DNA of 64,000 bases from Dacryopinax spathularia (lineage: Eukaryota > Basidiomycota > Dacrymycetes > Dacrymycetales > Dacrymycetaceae): NCBI GenBank assembly GCA_037974965.1, contig JBBPFI010000001.1, positions 2,542,001 through 2,606,000 on the forward strand. The letters run 5' to 3'. Shown in pieces: positions 23,638-36,100 of the stretch; the stretch's first letter is position 1; the number at the start of each line of letters is the position of its first letter. Made by a program: the position numbers and the translations under genes. Under the pieces are notes generated by a model. That model made no database searches and had not been told where the DNA came from. It was given only the letters and a program-made list of their open reading frames with translations.

Positions 23638-26600
23638 CTGTGTGCACGCTTGTTCTGCTTGGGGAGTACGATCCGACATTCAAACACTCAAAGATTGGAA
23701 ATACTTGCATTCAAGCTCTCCCCTTGTGCTTATTGCTAGCAGTCTCGTCGGCGGTCCTCCTGGGGTGTTGCAATGTACAACCCCCCAGTAGTACCGCCGA
23801 GGGCCAACATCTCTCCACTGTTTACAAACGGCATTCAAACCAGCATGCATGCATCCATAGCTACAGTTTCCCTGTTGCAGGCGGTTGTCATTTGCATGTT
23901 TTTCCCGCAAGGACATGCCAAAGAGGAAGGGAAGAGGCTGCAAAGCCTGCGACTTCATGCCGAAAAGATCACCTTGCAGGCCGCTGGTATCGACAATATA
24001 CCAGACAATAGTGTTTCGAAGTAAAGTATAAATATTGCAGTGCGGAGGACGTTCCCTCCTATCTGCGGGAAGCAGAAGGATAGTTCTCGCCCTCCAGGAA
24101 TCCCAAGAAACCTCACCCGCTGCAGGCATCATAATCAACGCTGCCTACTTACTTCGGGCGTGTATCCAGCCCACGATGGAAACAACACGCAACACTTCAA
24201 CCAATGACTAGACAGTGAGAGCTGGAGGTACGCGTCTTGTTTGCTGTGAACCACCTCTATCCCAGCGCACGCTGGCCTGCACATGAGCCAAATCCAGCAA
24301 CTCGGGTTGCTATATTTGTCCGGATCGGCAGAGCACATGCCGAGTTTGTGGGACCTGCCGAGCACGCTTGGTGTTTACGTTTCTCGTTTCTGATGTCTCG
24401 GCACATATAATAGTCTTAGCAAAACATTAGGAGGCGCCGAGGAAGAGCGAGAGGTCGGCAGGGAGTCCGGCCGCTGAGTAGTTGTAAAAAGGTTAGGATA
24501 GTTGTTCACCCGGTTTTGGTATGTGCGTCTTGCCTTGCAGCGAGGAGTCACATTTCCGGTTGATCGCTGCTGGGTTCTGGCCGGCTTGCTCTGATCCATA
24601 CAGTATATGCAGAGAAGGAGCATAATACGCGTATGTGGCACTTTCCAGCAACTCATGCTGTATGCCTGCTCAGACGTCACCTCGTTTCAGCACGCGCAAG
24701 CCCATCCATCCTGCGTCGGAAGAGAGAGGGGTAAACCTAGCGAATCAAATCTCCGGGATTGCGGGATGTGCGGATGTGCGCAAGAGCGGAGAGAAGGCGG
24801 GGACGTTGGGGGACGTTGGGCGGGGCTTGGCGGATCCCTAGCGCGGGAGACGTTATTGTTCTGTTTCGAACAACCGTTATAACACAGTAATTAACCCTGG
24901 AGCATGGCCTCTGGGACATCCTTCGTATCCCTTCAGAGTCAGGAGCAAACAGCTCGCTCACGTTCCACAGCCAGCCTGCAAGAGATGACAACTCGCAAAG
25001 CAGCGCTAGGAAGAAGACAGAGCTCGTACAGACTTCCGCGCGATTCTCGGCAGGGCGAGCATAACGTTAACGGTCTGATGAGAAGAAGAGCGGCACCAAC
25101 CGGGTCGTCAAGCGGAGGAATTTCATTAGCGCGGGTCGGTCCCTGCCGAGCCTGATTTCTGTCAAACAGGACGGAAGGCATCAAACCCGTCAACCTGTCG
25201 AGCCTGTCAAAGTCAACGCGTCGCCTGCGTGCGAACCCGCGTCGAAGTCAAAGCCTTCCTTTGACCGCTACGGCCGGTCTGAGCGAGCAAAGTGAGTTGT
25301 ATCGCAAGCCGAGTGCGTAAAACCTGGACGATGTACAGTTTTGTAGGTCTATGAATAGCCAGAACGGAAGAGCGTCGCCGGCCGGAACCGACCTCGGCAC
25401 CTGTGCAACGGCGGGAGGAAGAGGGTAGGGACAGGAATAGATCGATCCCTACTGATGGGACGGTGTCGTCATCCACCCACTTCTCAAGCAGAAGCTTTGC
25501 TTATTCTCTTTGTTGCTGACTGCTGAATTCGGCGTCTGCTATGTATACATACATATATTGTGGGCGGTCTGGGAATGTTTTAAATGTCGCCATAAGGATG
25601 TGTGTGGAATAGCTCGGTACGACGGCACTAGATGGTTGGCTCTCGAAAGGCAGATGCTGACTGCCCGAGGAGAACCACCATCGCCGATCCGTCCTCCAAC
25701 CACTTCGTCGCCAGAAAAGGAGAGCTTGCCGCACGAACAAGCGTCAACGTACCGGTGCTTATCACGAGCAAACCTGTCTGTAGGCGCACAGGCTCGGGTT
25801 TGACGGCTCTAGGGGACGAATGATGATCGATATGCATCATTAACCCAGTCATTTCCCCGTTTGATCGGGATTGCCAAGCCTTGAACCTCCAGAGATGGTG
25901 CAAGTCGAGCGCAAAGCAAAGGCGCTGGTCGGATGGTCTTGCTGTAGATGGTGTTGTCGCACCGAGAGACTCGGACACCGCCCTGGCCTCAGCAGGGTCG
26001 TGTCAAGTCAGTTGCCGGAGGCGGCAGGGTGCTGTGCTCCGGCTTGGTCGGCACAGAACATCGTCGTTCGTGGTTGGCGTCTATCTATGTTTTTCCGAGT
26101 GCGACAGCAGGCTGAGATGGGATGAGATGAGAGGGGAGGGGAAGATGCTATTAATATTGTTGGTGCGGCTGTGATTTGAGATTTGGGGGAGGGAGGGGAA
26201 GCATAATTAGACTGCGACCGACTGCGTCTGCGTGGTCCAATGAGGCTTTCGGCATCAAATAACACGCGCGACGCGGTCTCCGAGTGGATTGGCGATGAAG
26301 GGAGAGGAAGGGAGAACCGTCCGACACGGAGACACCCAACTTCCTTTTCTTACACGCCGTTTTGCGCCTTGTGCTCCGTGGTGCGGTTGCCGATTTCGAG
26401 GTGTTAGCGCGCCGAGGGTACGGCTGTGCATGTTCTTTGCTTCTGCCTTGTTCGCTCGTCGTCGCCCGCCTCTCTGCCGTTGACCCGCCCAACCCGCACC
26501 CGCCCCGACCACGCGCGCCCGCGTCCGCACCCGCTCTCGAATTGGGCACAAACCCTGTCCTTTCTCTCTCTCTCTCTCTCTCTCTCTTCACATCCCCCTC

Positions 26601-26871
26601 CTTTCTCCTCTTCATCTCATCCTCTTCCTCTCTTGAACAGCCAAGAGTCTCATCGCCCGCTGACCATCAAGCAACCAGCAGTATATTCTACAAAGGCTGA
26701 ACTAGCCCCCACCGCTCTTTATTACCCTTCTTCCCCCCTCTGCCCTCGCTGTCGGCGGTAGCCAAGACCCCATAACAACGCCCCAACGCCCTTGCGACTC
26801 GCCCTGTTCGCACTCAACAGCGCGTCAGCACCCCTCTCCCTCGTCTTCAACACCAACAAACGCACCCAGCA
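23638..26871. other. 3.2-kb region without a supportable gene
   Basis: Short ORFs occur throughout on both strands without domains. The best candidate is an ATG at 24904 with an 83-codon Ser/Arg-rich ORF. Extending it would require a 35-nt intron, shorter than others here, so I do not call it. A CT microsatellite lies at about 26562-26587. From about 26500 the sequence becomes pyrimidine-rich and is probably the GLOX-2 promoter and 5' UTR. Confidence 0.5.
26562..26587. repeat. (CT)n dinucleotide tract in GLOX-2 upstream region
   Basis: Roughly a dozen CT units about 290 bp before the GLOX-2 ATG. Pyrimidine tracts are common just upstream of fungal transcription starts, so this may be a core-promoter element as well as a microsatellite. 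Confidence 0.85.
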
Positions 26872-29076
26872 ATGCCCTGCCGCAAACTGCTCCTCTTCGC
26901 AGCCCTCGCGGCTTCCTTCCTCTCATCCGTATCCGCCGACCTCACCCCCATACGAAAGTCTGATGCTGCACCCCTACCACCAACAAAGCGCCAGTCCAGC
27001 ACGCCCGGCCAGCCGACGAAGAGCGGGACACCGGGGACGTTCGAGATTGTCGGGAACTCCGGCGCGTCTGCTCAGCAGGTACGTCCCGTCCCGTCCACTG
27101 CTTATTTAGGCCTGTGCTACTCTCCCCGCACGGGTCTCCCGCACTGCGTGTATTCTGATGCTGACCCCCTCCCGTCCTCGCGTTTCAGATGTTCCTCGGC
27201 ACACCGAACAAGATCTATATCCTCGACAAGACCGAAGCGAACCCCCTGCAAGTAAACGGTTTCCCGGCATGGGGGACGGAATACGATATCTCGACGAACA
27301 ACGTGCGCGGGATGGTCGTGAAGAGCAACACGTTCTGCGCGGCTGGAAATGTGTTGGCTAATGGCTCGTGGGTCAATTTCGGGGGGAATCAGGCGGTTGT
27401 GTGGGGCGGGATTACCCCGACTGGGTTCTCGCAGACTGGGGGGCCGCCGTATAATGATGCGGATGGTGGGAAGGGCGTGAGGTGAGCTCTTCTTTGCGAT
27501 GCTGGAAGTTGCGAAGCAGAAACTGATGCGTGGTAGGATATTGGATCCTTGCGATGATGAGACTTGCGACTGGGTTGATCTCCCGCCTATGACGACGCGT
27601 CGGTGGTATCCCACGATCGAGAACCTTGAGGATGGGTCGCTCATCATCGTACGTCCTGTTCATCTTCCCTGTATGCGCGTGCTTATATGCGCCTAGATCG
27701 GCGGTGACGAATGGGGTGGATACGTGAACGACGCCTCGCAAAACAACCCTACCTACGAGTTCTTCCCCTCGCAGGGCGACCCCGTCGGGCTGAACATCTT
27801 GCTCAACACGCTCCCGTGCAACCTGTTCCCTTTGACCTGGCTTCTCCCGTCCGGCAACCTGCTCATCCAGTCCAACTGGGCTGCAGAAGTGTTCGACTAC
27901 AAGAATGCGATCGAGTATCCCTTGCCTAACATCCCGAACGCTGTGCGTGTGTACCCCGCTTCGGGCGCGACGGCCATGCTCCCCCTCACACCGGCGAACA
28001 ACTGGACAGCGACGATCATCTTCTGCGGCGGGACAAACCTCGAGCCAGACCAGTGGCCGAACCAGCCAGGCGGAGCAACCTGGAACATCGCTGCCTACCC
28101 GTCCGACACGTCGTGCGTCAAGATCTCGCCCGACGTGTCCAACCAATGGGAATACGACGACGCGATCCCCGAAGGCCGCAGCATGGGGCAATTCATCATC
28201 CTCCCGAATGGCAAGCTGATGTTGCTGAACGGCGCGCAGCTCGGCACAGCAGGGTACGGCAATGACTCCTGGGCAATTGGTCATTCGTACGCCGATGAGC
28301 CCGTGCTCAGCCCGCTGATCTACGACCCCAACGCCCCCGCTCGCAGCAGGTTCAGCAGAGACGGCCTCCAGGCGAGCACCGTTCCCCGTATGTACCACTC
28401 CTCCGCCACGCTCCTCCCCGACGGATCCGTCTTCGTCTCCGGCTCCAACCCGAACCCGGACTACCAAACGAACGTCAAGTACCCAACCGAATACCGTACC
28501 GAACGGTTCTACCCCTCCTACTACTCCGATCGGCGCCCGGAGCCCGTCGGACTCCCCACTACTTTGTCCTACGGCGGACCATCATTCGACGTCCAGCTCT
28601 CGGCGGACGACCTCGCCAACACGTCCATCGCGAACTGCACAGCCGTCGTGATCCGCACAGGGTTCTCAACGCACGCAATGAACATGGGCCAACGGATGGT
28701 CGAGCTCGCCACGTCCTACACGGGCAACGCAGACGGCTCCGGCACCCTTCATATCGCGCAAATGCCGCCAAACCCAGCGATATTCCAGCCTGGCCCTGCT
28801 TTGCTCTTTGTGGTGTGTGGCGGGGTGCCGAGTGTGGGGCAGTGGATCATGGTTGGTAGTGGACAGATAGGGCAGCAGCCGGTGAGCGATGCGGGCGTCT
28901 TGCCGGCTAGCAGTCTGCCGGGGAGCGCGGCTACGAACTCTACTGCTGGCTCTGGGTCGAGTGGGAGTGGGGGGAGTGGGAGCAGTAGTGCGGCTACTGG
29001 GCTGACTGTGACGCTGGGTGGGGTGGCTTGGGCTGTGCTGCTTGGGGGGTTGGTGCTCCTCGGGGCGTCAATATGA
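26872..29076 (+). CDS. Glyoxal oxidase (GLOX-2), complete
   Basis: Extracellular copper-radical oxidase making H2O2 for peroxidases. Signal peptide at residues 1-22 (Leu/Ala-rich, ending near VSADL). Exons 26872-27078, 27189-27482, about 27538-27651 and 27698-29076. Landmarks: FCAAGN with the radical-partner Cys, RRWYPT with the radical Tyr, RMYHSSATLLPDG (Tyr and His ligands) and GFSTHAMNM (His ligand), so the metal site is complete. The kelch-type beta-propeller precedes a C-terminal DUF1929-like domain. The end is Gly/Ser-rich plus a hydrophobic tail, predicted GPI-anchored (inferred). The upstream ATG gives a clean signal peptide. It is about 25 kb from its paralogue GLOX-1, in the same orientation. 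Confidence 0.94.
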
Positions 29077-30271
29077 TCCCCACCGCCGCCCCTACTTACG
29101 TCCAGCCTTGCTCGTGCCCGAGCTGGGCGGGCGTGCACGCCCTGTTTCCCACCTGCATACTTCTCGACTCCACTCGACCCGACTCCATCAAGCATATATA
29201 TAACCCGACCACTCGCCAGGTCCTGCATCAACCTCCACCTCCATCATCAATCAATCATCCCCGTGAACACTCAAGTTCTGGAAACGCTCGCGAGCCGAGC
29301 GTCCGCTCCTTTCTTATTTCTCTCCTTTCCTTCTTTCTTTCTTCTTTGCTTTTATCGTACGGACGCTCTTCCTCTAGAACTCAACTTCTTTTCATGTTTA
29401 TTATCTTTTTTCAGAGTTCAGACGGCTTTCTGTTGAGCTCTGCAACCCGCTGGAGTGCTTCCATTTCCTACGCTCTACCCCTCTACCGCTCTACCGCTAG
29501 TCATTCCCTTCGAACCGAACCGATCAAGGACTCTCCCTCCCTTCCCTCCCTTACCTCGCTAGTAGGACAGGAACCCGCCAACCCTTACCTATCCAAGCAC
29601 AGTTTGTCGAGCTGATGTGGCGCGTTATAATGACATGTGCATCTCCCACACGTCCCTCCGTGCCTGCATGCATTCATCGGGCTTCGCTCGATCGAAGGTC
29701 ATATGGGAAGAAAGGTTCAAGGGTATCATGGCGTCATCTGAGATAGCCACAAATCTCCGAGTCGGCATGACGTGTGTGCCTCGGTCTGAACCACTTATTC
29801 CGAGTCCAACAATAGCAAGCAAAATAGAACGAGAAAGGGAAGGAAGGCTATTTGTTATTGGGTTTGTTGGGCTCGTACGTTTTTGACTTGCGTCAGGGAG
29901 GTGTTAGATCTGACATGGCGCGATTGGGAGGACCGTAAGGGTCAAGGGCTTGGTCAGCTTCCTCTTTTTCGCGGGCCGTTTTGTGTGCCACCGACCAGTA
30001 GTGACCTGCTTCGATCATCTAGGCTCGTATCATAGCTCTCTGGATGGGCTGCTGTAACGCCGATCGACAGATCGAAAGCCGCTGGGGTATGCCGATATTT
30101 GCTATGTTTACGGTGCTGAGCTGCGGGCGTTAAATCCGGCTTGTAATTCTGGATCGGTGATTACGCTGCACAGCGTATACTCTGGCCCTCTGTTCGCGGT
30201 GCCGTACGATTGGTCAACCTCGTTCTGCATCTCTAGAGGAAAGTTGGGACGCTCTCGACGGGTGGATTGTA
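29077..30271. other. Intergenic, no gene supported
   Basis: This is 3' flank of GLOX-2, pyrimidine-rich to about 29400. Open frames on the plus strand (29028-29615, 29617-29886) lack any recognisable feature. Confidence 0.45.
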
Positions 30272-30605
30272 TCACTTCTGCTTCGGCGGGGCGGCCTGTG
30301 TTCGGCGTCTAGTCCGCGGCTTATTACCCGTCTGTGCAATCTCCGTTGCGCAGTCAACAATCTGATAAATGACGGCAACGCCCATAGCAAGCAAGGAAAC
30401 GAACATCGCATTAGGCAAGATTGGGACTCTCGAGACTCCTGCGATCCTTAGGGCGATGCACCATCCATCGCAGGCTTTGTCAGGGTCGCACTTCCAACGA
30501 TGAGAACCATGCGGTCCACCCCGCAGTTCCAGCAGGGCGTCGTACGAACCTGGCTTTGCCAGCCTGATCGTCCTTCCCACGGGAGGCCAGCAACCTATAA
30601 TCCTT
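30272..30605 (-). CDS. Candidate small one-TM membrane protein
   Basis: Open frame of about 100 codons. It has a basic N-terminus, a short Cys-containing segment (KCDPDKACDGWC), then a hydrophobic stretch of about 18 residues (FVSLLAMGVAVIYQIV), then a Lys/Arg-rich tail. This reads like a single-pass protein. The 5' end is unclear: there may be an upstream exon ending at an AG near 30600. No homologue comes to mind. It could be spurious. Confidence 0.25.
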
Positions 30606-31110
30606 GGTAAGCTTCCTCTTCCCTCACGTGCACGTTAGCAATCTCTCATCCAGCCTTCCCCTAGCTCGGTGCACAAACCCTGACTGAACCCGCGTTGGTG
30701 GGCGGGGCAATGCAGGCAACGGGATCACGTGCCGTCCACGAAAAACGTCTTACCAAGCAACCTGAAGACTAGTGAATACCCTCGTTGTTGTCCCTTCTGT
30801 TGGACGGCAGCGACGGCGCTCGACTGTCATGGAATTGATCCCATAGAAACACTCTCCACGAATCAGACGCGAGGAAAGCGCCGGACTTTATTTGTTGCGC
30901 TGGGATACACTCCCTGCAAGACTCCTCAAGCTGTGCAGCCATCTCAGCTTGAGGTAGCCTCCTTTCGATCACCGAAATGATTGGATTGTATGCGCATTGG
31001 AAGTCGCTGCCTTCGCCCAGCCAGCGACGAGACACCCATGGTCGTTCTTACTAATCGGCAGAGCGGCATGCCAAGAGCTGGAATATCACTTTGGGAAGGA
31101 GGATGCTGCC

Positions 31111-31117
31111 TATAAAG
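31111..31117 (+). promoter_or_regulatory. TATA box of the secreted propeller gene
   Basis: TATAAAG lies 104 bp before the ATG at 31221, consistent with a transcription start about 30 bp further downstream and a short 5' UTR. Confidence 0.55.
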
Positions 31118-31220
31118 GTCGGAGGAGAGAAAGGAAGTCTGTCTGCAATCTCCACCATATCAAGAAGCAGATAGCCAGCCAAGAGAACAGCAACATACGC
31201 GCAACCTTAAGCTCGAGAAT

Positions 31221-32618
31221 ATGCGCACTTTCAAGTCTCTCCTGGGCGCGTCGCTCCTTGCCCTGTCAGCTTCTGCAGCCGCAGTGCGCAGGGACAGCGC
31301 TCCTGCCGCGGCAGCGTACTGTGAGCCCAGCCCTTCTCGATCCAGCGCGTCCGACTGATTCACGAGCCAGTCATCAATAACGAGCCATCCGGAAACGAAG
31401 TTGTCGTTCTAGCGATTGACTGGTCAGGAAATGTCTCCTTCTCCAAGTCTGTTTCCACGCTCGGCGTTGGGCTACACGCCAACCTGACCGGGCCGGACTC
31501 CACGATCTCGCAAAACTCTGTGCTTGTCTCCGGCAACGTACGTTTTCCCGGCCACTCCTGAACCCGTGCATCTAGCTGAACTTGTTGGTTATAGTATCTC
31601 TTCGCCGTCAACCCCGGCTCGGACACAGTCTCCCTCTTCAGCATCGACGAAACCGACCCAACAAACATTCAGCTCATCGGCTTCCCCGCCGCCTCAGCGG
31701 GCAACTTCCCCATCGCGATCGCCGCGCACCCCAAGCTTCCCGTCGCGTGCGTGCTGTACGGCGGGGCGACTAACGGCGTGAGCTGCAATGTCGTTGATCC
31801 TGTCTTTGGCTTGCTGCCGATCGAGAGCTCGTGGCGCGGGTTCGAGGTGGCTGAGACGACTCCGCCGAGTGGGCCGCCAGGGAGCTTTGCGGATGTAATC
31901 TTTAGTGAGGATGGGAAGCATCTGTATGTCTCGCTGAAGGGCATGCCTCCTGCGGTGAACGGTGAGTACCTATAGCTGGAGCTGGAGTCTGGTTGCTGAC
32001 GCAAAGGCCCAGGTACCCTGTATGCCTTCGAGGTTGACGAGCACGGTGTTCTCGCTCAGAACTTCACTACCAACACCGGTGGCCCAGTCGTGCGTTTTAC
32101 TCATATTACTTGCCAGCGTTCGCGCTGACTTACCGCACTCGCAGCCCTTCTCCATCAACAACATCCCCGGCCGCCAAGCTATCTTCCTGACCGAAGCGTC
32201 CGGCGGTGTTGAAACATTCGACTTCACATGGTCCTTCTCCGACGTAACCGCCAACGTGACGCCCATAAACGGCAGCGTTGCGACCTGCTGGTCGTCCTAC
32301 TCGCCCGCCACCGGAAACTTCTACATCGACGACGCCTCCACCGGTCTCGTCTCCGAGATCTCATTGGGCCAGTGGTTCAACCCAACCGTTGTCAAGCAAT
32401 ACCAAGTCGGAGCGACGAGTGCGCCCCTCGATAATGCTATTGCAACTATTGGTGGGCAGGAGTATTTGCTTGTGATACAGGCGGCTTCCACTTCGGTCAG
32501 CGTGCTGAAGATTAATGGGCCGGGGGATGCGGACATCGTCCAGCAGCTCGATCTGACTGGGGCGCCCGTCAAGCTGAGCATTAACATGATCGGCATGGCT
32601 GCTTGGTCGCCGTTCTGA
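31221..32618 (+). CDS. Secreted seven-bladed beta-propeller (lactonase/carboxymuconate-cyclase-like)
   Basis: Predicted extracellular. Signal peptide at residues 1-20, followed by a KR-like RRD processing site. Five exons: 31221-31320, 31371-31537, 31595-about 31961, about 32013-32089, and 32145 to the stop. The frame continues through each GT-AG junction. The mature protein shows repeated blade-like segments with hydrophobic strand pairs and Asp/Gly turns (for example NYLFAVNPGSDTVSLFSID, and FSEDGKHLYVSLKG). This is the pattern of the fungal Lactonase_7_bladed proteins, whose enzymatic activity is mostly unproven. Several N-x-S/T sites. I cannot tell whether it is a lactonase or a non-catalytic propeller. 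Confidence 0.75.
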
Positions 32619-33164
32619 GCTGGTATTCTCTCCTACCACCTGGACTACAGATAAAAATTTTTTCGTTCGGACTTTCTGTAATACAGTTGTTGTTCCCCAT
32701 CCTCAATGCTGATAACTGCATGTTGGACACGATGAGTCGACTCGAAGCCCTCCGCGTTCTGTGGAATGTTCGGATCGAAATCAGAAGCCGCTCCACCATC
32801 CCTATTGATGCCTGCTTCTGATGACCCGCGCATTACGTCCATCGTCCCTGGTACGTCATCATCATCTTCCTCTCTTGCAGTGCAATATTTTCGCTTCCGC
32901 CGAGGGAACGGCGCACGATACGCTATTGTGCGCTATGCGTCTATCGAAGAGATGGAGAGAGGGGAGGCAGAGCCGAGGAGGAACCTGTACATTCCAGGGC
33001 AAGCGACATCCACACCAGCATCCCATAATCCCCCGTCCTCCGCTTTCGCTCAGCCTGCTCCAAACTCTTGAATCTCGACTCTTTACTCTGTCACACACTT
33101 ACACTACCCCGCCGATCAAAGGGCGAACACTCACCCGGAATAGGCGCACTTGCGCCGAGAGAGG
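32619..33164. other. Intergenic / possible upstream exon of the CSC1-like gene
   Basis: A plus-strand ORF at 32766-33071 (Ser/Pro-rich ends around a short folded-looking core) is open. It has no recognised domain and I could not splice it convincingly to the gene starting at 33165. Confidence 0.35.
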
Positions 33165-36100
33165 ATGGATAGGGCGATGAGATACCCCGATATGGATGCA
33201 TACCGACTTGATGTGGAACATACCGACGCCGATCATACCTCGACTGAGACAAACGATGAAACAACGCCGAGACAACAACATCTCGCTGAAGTAATACAAC
33301 CGGCATACACCGCCGATTCAAGATATACACCAACAAGAGCTCGACGGTCGGAACCGGGAGCGACAGACTATCGCTATGTCGACGCCCAAGACTGGTGGAC
33401 AACAAGCGCGTCGGTCGTCTTCCTCCCGACCGATGCGAGCTCCTCGTCCGCCGCAAGTCTGACGAGCATCGCAAGCACCGCGAGCTACACGAGTATTTCA
33501 AGCATCTCGAGTGCCGCGCAACCCTCGGCGAATGGCCAGGGAGCGGCCACACAGACACAACTCGTTGGCAATGAGGGGAGCTGGGGACTGCGGCCGACGA
33601 CGGTGTACTCGGGTGCGGAGGCGGTTACGACTGCTACTCTTGTGCCGGAGATCGTTACTGCTTCGGATGGGAGTACGGTCGCAACCATCTTCTCTTTTGT
33701 TACCGCCGCTTCAGGAGGAGAAGGAACGCTTTACTCGGTGCCGATATCGACCGTCACCTCCGGCAGTTTGACGAGCACCGTCTTCTCCATTTCGCCTTCC
33801 CCGACCAGTACCACTGTGCCTGTCTCGACCATCACAAGCAACAGCTTGACGACGACGCTTGTATCCCCCTCACCGCTATCGATCACAACGACCGGCACGT
33901 ACGTCCCGTATTCCCTCACAACGGACGGTACCGCTTTCCCCACCTCATCCTTCTCCGCCTTCCCCGACACCTCGCCCACTCCCACTGCCATAGGATCATA
34001 CGGCGACCCCGATACGATCCCCGTCTGCGCCGGCCAAGGCTTGGACAGCAGGACGATCGGCGTCCTGTCCACCCTCGCTTTCTCCTTCCTAATCGGCCTC
34101 ATTCTCTGGGGAGCATTCGCACTCCTCCGCCCTCGCTTTCCGCAGATCTACTCCGTCCGCACTTGGTTCCCACCTCCTTCGGCCCGGCCGCCTCCACTAC
34201 CAAGCAACCTCCTCTCCTTCCTTCATCCTCCTGTCCCTCTCCTGCCCGGTGTTCGCCCAGCCCTCCGGAACCCGCAGTCACCAGACTTCCCATCAGACGA
34301 ACAACTCGCCCAGCGCGTCCTTTTCCTCGCTCTTCGCATAGTCGCTGGCTGGTCGGTACTGGGCATAGCAGCAGCCATACCGCTCTACGTGGTCAATACG
34401 CCCTGCTTGAGCCAGACAGGGCGACAGAGCTTTTGGGGTGGGAGGCTGAGCACGTTGACGGATCTGAGTGTTGTGCGATTGGTGGAGCTGTTGGATGCCG
34501 ATAAAGCCGGGAGCACAACTCAATATCCACCTGACCTGCCAACGACGGGCAGCACGACCTCGTCCTCCGTCTCATCATCGGCATTGGCAAAGAGGGCGCT
34601 ACAATATCTTGCAAGGAGGGACATCCCGGGGAGCACCACCACCAACGTCCGCCTCCGCCTGATCATCCTTGTTCTCATCTTGCTCCTCCTGGCTGTCGCA
34701 CCGGCATTGTACCACCTGCTCAGGGAACACGGCAAGCTCCTCAGGCTGAGGCAAGCGTTCGTGAGGGATAGATGTGCGGGTTTGGAGATCGGTTGGTTGG
34801 CTGTGGAGAAGGCAAGGGGGTTGGAAGGGATGGGAGAGGCGAGGGTTAGGAGCGTGCTTGAGAGGGTTGGGGTGAGGGAGGAAGAGGGAGCGCGGAGGCC
34901 GGCTCGTCACGCTGGAGCGGGGCAGGAGGCGGCTGTGGAGAGTGCGGAGGGTGGGACGACCCTGGAGAAGCCCGAGCGGGAGATAGACGTGCAGGGGGTG
35001 TTCACGATTGTCGAGACGACCCGCTTGCGGGCGCTTGTCAAGCGGAGGGATGTTGTGCTCCAGCAGCTGGAAGAGGCCGAAACGCGATATATCTTCTCAT
35101 TCCGACTCGAGGAGCCTGGTGCACCCGGTCGAGTTGGGCGAGAGAGGGAGTCACACGAGAAGGCCGGCCTGCGCTACGCATCAGCAGCCGCAAGCCCTCC
35201 GCCTGCTGTCCGGCGCAGGCTGAGCAAGCGAAGTAAGCGCACCTCCGGCCAAAGTTGGGCATCAGCACGTTCTCATATTACCGCGCCGCACGACACCAGC
35301 ACGCCAACCAGCCCGCACGCACGACTTGCCTCCCCCGCTCCACCTTCGGACTTCGTCGCCCCGTCCGCATTTTACAAGATCACCCCTGCTCCTCTTCCCT
35401 CCCCGCCTACTCCGCCCGAAGAATGGGACTGGAACCGCCAAGTCACCGGTAGCAGGTTCAGGGAGCTCATGCATCCCTCTGGCGAGCCGTTCGCCTTGGG
35501 CAGTCGGATCCGGGTTGGGGAAAATGGGCAGCTGAGAGTCGTCACCCCCAGTCCCAGGGAGGTGGACACCAGTGTAGGACCGAACGATCCAGAGGGCGAG
35601 AATGGACAGGAACCATGGGAGCTTGTGCCGTACCCGGATGACGAGGAGTACGAAGGGGGCGAGGACGTGGGCGAGAGTAGGGAGAGCAGTCCGAGGAGTC
35701 ATGCGGCTATCTTGAGGGGTGGTGCACCGTCCGTTATTGCCAGCCCGCCTGGGGCGTCGGTCTTTACGAGACTGAAGAACTCGATCCGGCGCTTTGGGAG
35801 AGGTGGACATCGGAGGGATACGAGTGGAAGCGAGCGACCTCTCACTAGTGATCAAGGCGCTGGCGGAGGGACGTTCCGTGGTCTGGGAGCTGGACCCGCG
35901 ACGGCAGAGGAGACAGCGCGCCTCAGCCCAACCGCTGATAGGCCGTTTCCGGCCAAGCCAGAGGGTTACACCCAACGACCTTCCGTCGAAGATGAAAGAG
36001 TTGATAATCCGCCTTTCCATCTCCGACCTGGCCAACGCCCGCTCTCCATGCTCTCCCAGGTCGACCTGGCTGGCATATATGCCGACATCAAGCGCGCACG

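Noticed and set aside
24904-25355. Small Ser/Arg-rich gene with two introns
   Set aside because: Needs a 35-nt first intron, shorter than any other here, and has no domain; kept only as a remark.
27412-28467. 351-codon minus-strand ORF
   Set aside because: Antisense shadow of GLOX-2; composition follows the coding strand and no domain is present.
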